DNA of 64,000 nucleotides, from NCBI RefSeq assembly GCF_938028775.1, contig NZ_CALIZG010000005.1:37560-101559 (forward strand). Reading direction: 5' to 3'. Every line of letters begins with the position of its first letter. Positions within the stretch are counted from its first letter, which is position 1. This document shows positions 62,836 through 64,000 of the stretch, in pieces. The position numbers were made by a program, and so were the translations under genes. Source of the stretch: Mogibacterium diversum_A (GTDB lineage: Bacteria > Bacillota > Clostridia > Peptostreptococcales > Anaerovoracaceae). The notes beneath the pieces were generated by a model that did not search any database, was not told the DNA's origin, and saw only the letters and a list, made by a program, of their open reading frames with translations.

Positions 62836-62865
62836 AAAAGGTCTCCATCTGGAGACCTTTTGTAA
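62836..62865. terminator. Terminator between flavodoxin-like and permease genes
   Basis: AAAAGGTCTCCA (62836-62847) and TGGAGACCTTTT (62850-62861) pair perfectly; the genes converge here. Confidence 0.9.
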
Positions 62866-62885
62866 TTTCTTATTGTGCTTACTAA

Positions 62886-63785
62886 TTAAGCTTTCTTCCT
62901 ATCAGCAAGAGCATCCTTACCAAACATGAATGCTGTGAAGTATACGACTACGATAACAACCTTAAGAAGTACATCTATTGGCATCTTCTTTACTAGGAAG
63001 TATGCGATGCAAACACCAACTACACCACCCACCATCTGGCAAAGTGTGCAAACCATGTCGAATCTGTTTTCCTTGATGAACTTAGGTCCATTACCAAATG
63101 CCATTAGGTATGCGCAAGATCCCATCATAATTGGGAATGCAGCTCCAATGTTCATTCCGAGAACGGAGATAAGTGCTAAGCAAGGAGCATATAGACCTAC
63201 ACCGATATTCATAAGTGCGCCTAGGAAGAAGTTAATAACTACAGCGATTACCAGCTTAGCTCCGTGAAGAGCAGTTGCAGTTCCAACTAGTCCGAAAGGT
63301 CCAATGTTAGCAGTCTTGCAAGCCATTACAGTTCCTAGGATAAGTAGACCAACGCACATTCCGATACGAACCTTGTGCTGATCCCACTTTGTAACGAATC
63401 CAGCTCCTACGAATGCACCTAGTACAGCTGCGACAAGCATGGATACAAGTGTTAGAGTATCAATATCAACGAATCCAAAGAATAGGAATGCTTCTAGAAG
63501 TACAGGGAGAGTATCTCCAACGTTTAGAGTTCCAGGGATGTAAATATCCTTGATAGATCCTCTAATCTTAAAGAGTGCGCAAGATGTAGCGTATGAACCG
63601 ATTCCTAGTGTATCGAAGAAGTTAGCAACGACACCAACCATGGCATTCCAAATAGCAAATTTCTTCTGCTCAGCCCATTCAGCCTTACCTTCTTCTGTTG
63701 CTAGGTTAGCTTTTACCTTTAGTAGTGTTAGCGAGATACAGAGAACCATTCCGATCACGCATAGACCTTTTAGTGCATATAACAT
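62886..63785 (-). CDS. TauE/SafE-family permease
   Basis: A 299-residue membrane protein with about eight or nine spans, such as CVIGMVLCISLTLLKVKANL, LVSMLVAAVLGAFVGAGFV and VIAVVINFFLGALMNIGVGL. The two-repeat topology and GLIGG/VVG-like loops match TauE/SafE sulfite or sulfonate exporters. ATG 63785 with GGAGG upstream is preferred; an in-frame start at 63890 is excluded because the promoter lies inside that stretch. The substrate is unknown; its place next to prd may hint at amino-acid or anion transport. Confidence 0.85.
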   Translation of the reverse strand: MLYALKGLCVIGMVLCISLTLLKVKANLATEEGKAEWAEQKKFAIWNAMVGVVANFFDTLGIGSYATSCALFKIRGSIKDIYIPGTLNVGDTLPVLLEAFLFFGFVDIDTLTLVSMLVAAVLGAFVGAGFVTKWDQHKVRIGMCVGLLILGTVMACKTANIGPFGLVGTATALHGAKLVIAVVINFFLGALMNIGVGLYAPCLALISVLGMNIGAAFPIMMGSCAYLMAFGNGPKFIKENRFDMVCTLCQMVGGVVGVCIAYFLVKKMPIDVLLKVVIVVVYFTAFMFGKDALADRKKA

Positions 63786-63831
63786 AATAACCTCCATACG
63801 TTTAAAAAACGATGTAAAAAAGATAATTCCT

Positions 63832-63851
63832 ACAGACTCCCGATCGTCTGT
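63832..63851. promoter_or_regulatory. Dyad at the start of the permease transcript
   Basis: ACAGAC (63832-63837) and GTCTGT (63846-63851) are perfect arms 8 bases apart, directly downstream of a consensus promoter; candidate operator. Confidence 0.45.
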
Positions 63852-63861
63852 TCTTGAGTTC

Positions 63862-63890
63862 ATTATATTGGTTTGATATATGTTTGTCAA
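63862..63890 (-). promoter_or_regulatory. Perfect-consensus sigma-A promoter of the permease gene
   Basis: On the minus strand TTGACA (63885-63890), 17-base spacer and TATAAT (63862-63867): all twelve consensus bases match. Confidence 0.85.
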
Positions 63891-64000
63891 TAATATAGAG
63901 ATAATATGTTATTATTATGAAGATATTGATATTTAGCTATTTTAGGGTACTTTATGATACAATTTACTAACTGAATGAAAAATATTTTTAAATTTTTATT

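Noticed and set aside
63786..63890. 35-residue N-terminal extension of the TauE/SafE permease
   Set aside because: A perfect-consensus promoter (63862-63890) lies inside it, so the transcript starts downstream; GGAGG supports ATG 63785.
1..64000. CRISPR arrays, insertion sequences, transposases or prophage genes
   Set aside because: No repeat-spacer arrays, transposase signatures or integrase genes were found in the window.

Overview
The window reads as a chromosomal segment of an anaerobic, low-to-moderate GC Gram-positive bacterium of the Clostridia. Three features suggest this: a complete D-proline reductase (Stickland) gene set including a selenoprotein, a V/A-type ATPase operon in place of F-type genes, and B. 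subtilis-like gene orders (secA-prfB; tmk-holB-ricT-methyltransferase). A peptostreptococcal or Anaerovoracaceae-type (Mogibacterium/Eubacterium-like) amino-acid fermenter is my best guess; this is inference from gene content only.

Layout. 1-9480: secA, prfB (with a programmed +1 frameshift), a HAD phosphatase, an addB/rexB-type nuclease gene, a walJ-like hydrolase and rlmH. 9658-11885: a DMT exporter divergent from a LysR regulator, then a small membrane protein. 12088-20677: nine V-ATPase genes (H/G-like, I, K, E, C, F, A, B, D); the K subunit keeps the residues expected for sodium coupling. 20763-25547: phosphohexomutase, class B sortase, aminotransferase, phosphoribosyltransferase. 25755-33042: two tandem acyl-CoA ligases, an ornithine/alanine racemase-like enzyme, greA, and a lysS carrying an extra C-terminal tRNA-binding domain. 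33225-40419: tandem MetE-like methyltransferases, msrAB, an ArsC/Spx-like protein, adenine deaminase and a CCA/poly(A) polymerase-type gene with a GC-rich internal block. 40543-45142: an LPXTG-type surface protein, a nucleotidyltransferase and gltX. 45392-53686: replication, envelope and metabolism genes (tmk, holB, ricT, trmN6-like, murA, class III fbp, SDR) with several small membrane proteins. 53754-53830: tRNA-Arg(ACG).

54042-61918 is the most distinctive part. prdF (proline racemase) diverges from prdC, prdA, a small conserved gene and prdB; prdD and prdE follow. PrdF supplies D-proline, PrdA (self-cleaving pyruvoyl proprotein) and PrdB (Sec at an in-frame UGA) form the reductase, and PrdC is the probable electron donor. 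A second gene, 54042-54464, encodes only the N-terminal domain of PrdA, nearly identical in protein sequence (77 of the first 84 residues) but diverged at many synonymous sites, so it appears to be kept by selection. It and the prdF/prdC intergenic region carry dyads sharing TCTATTGA. A flavodoxin-domain protein and a TauE/SafE permease with a fully consensus promoter close the window.
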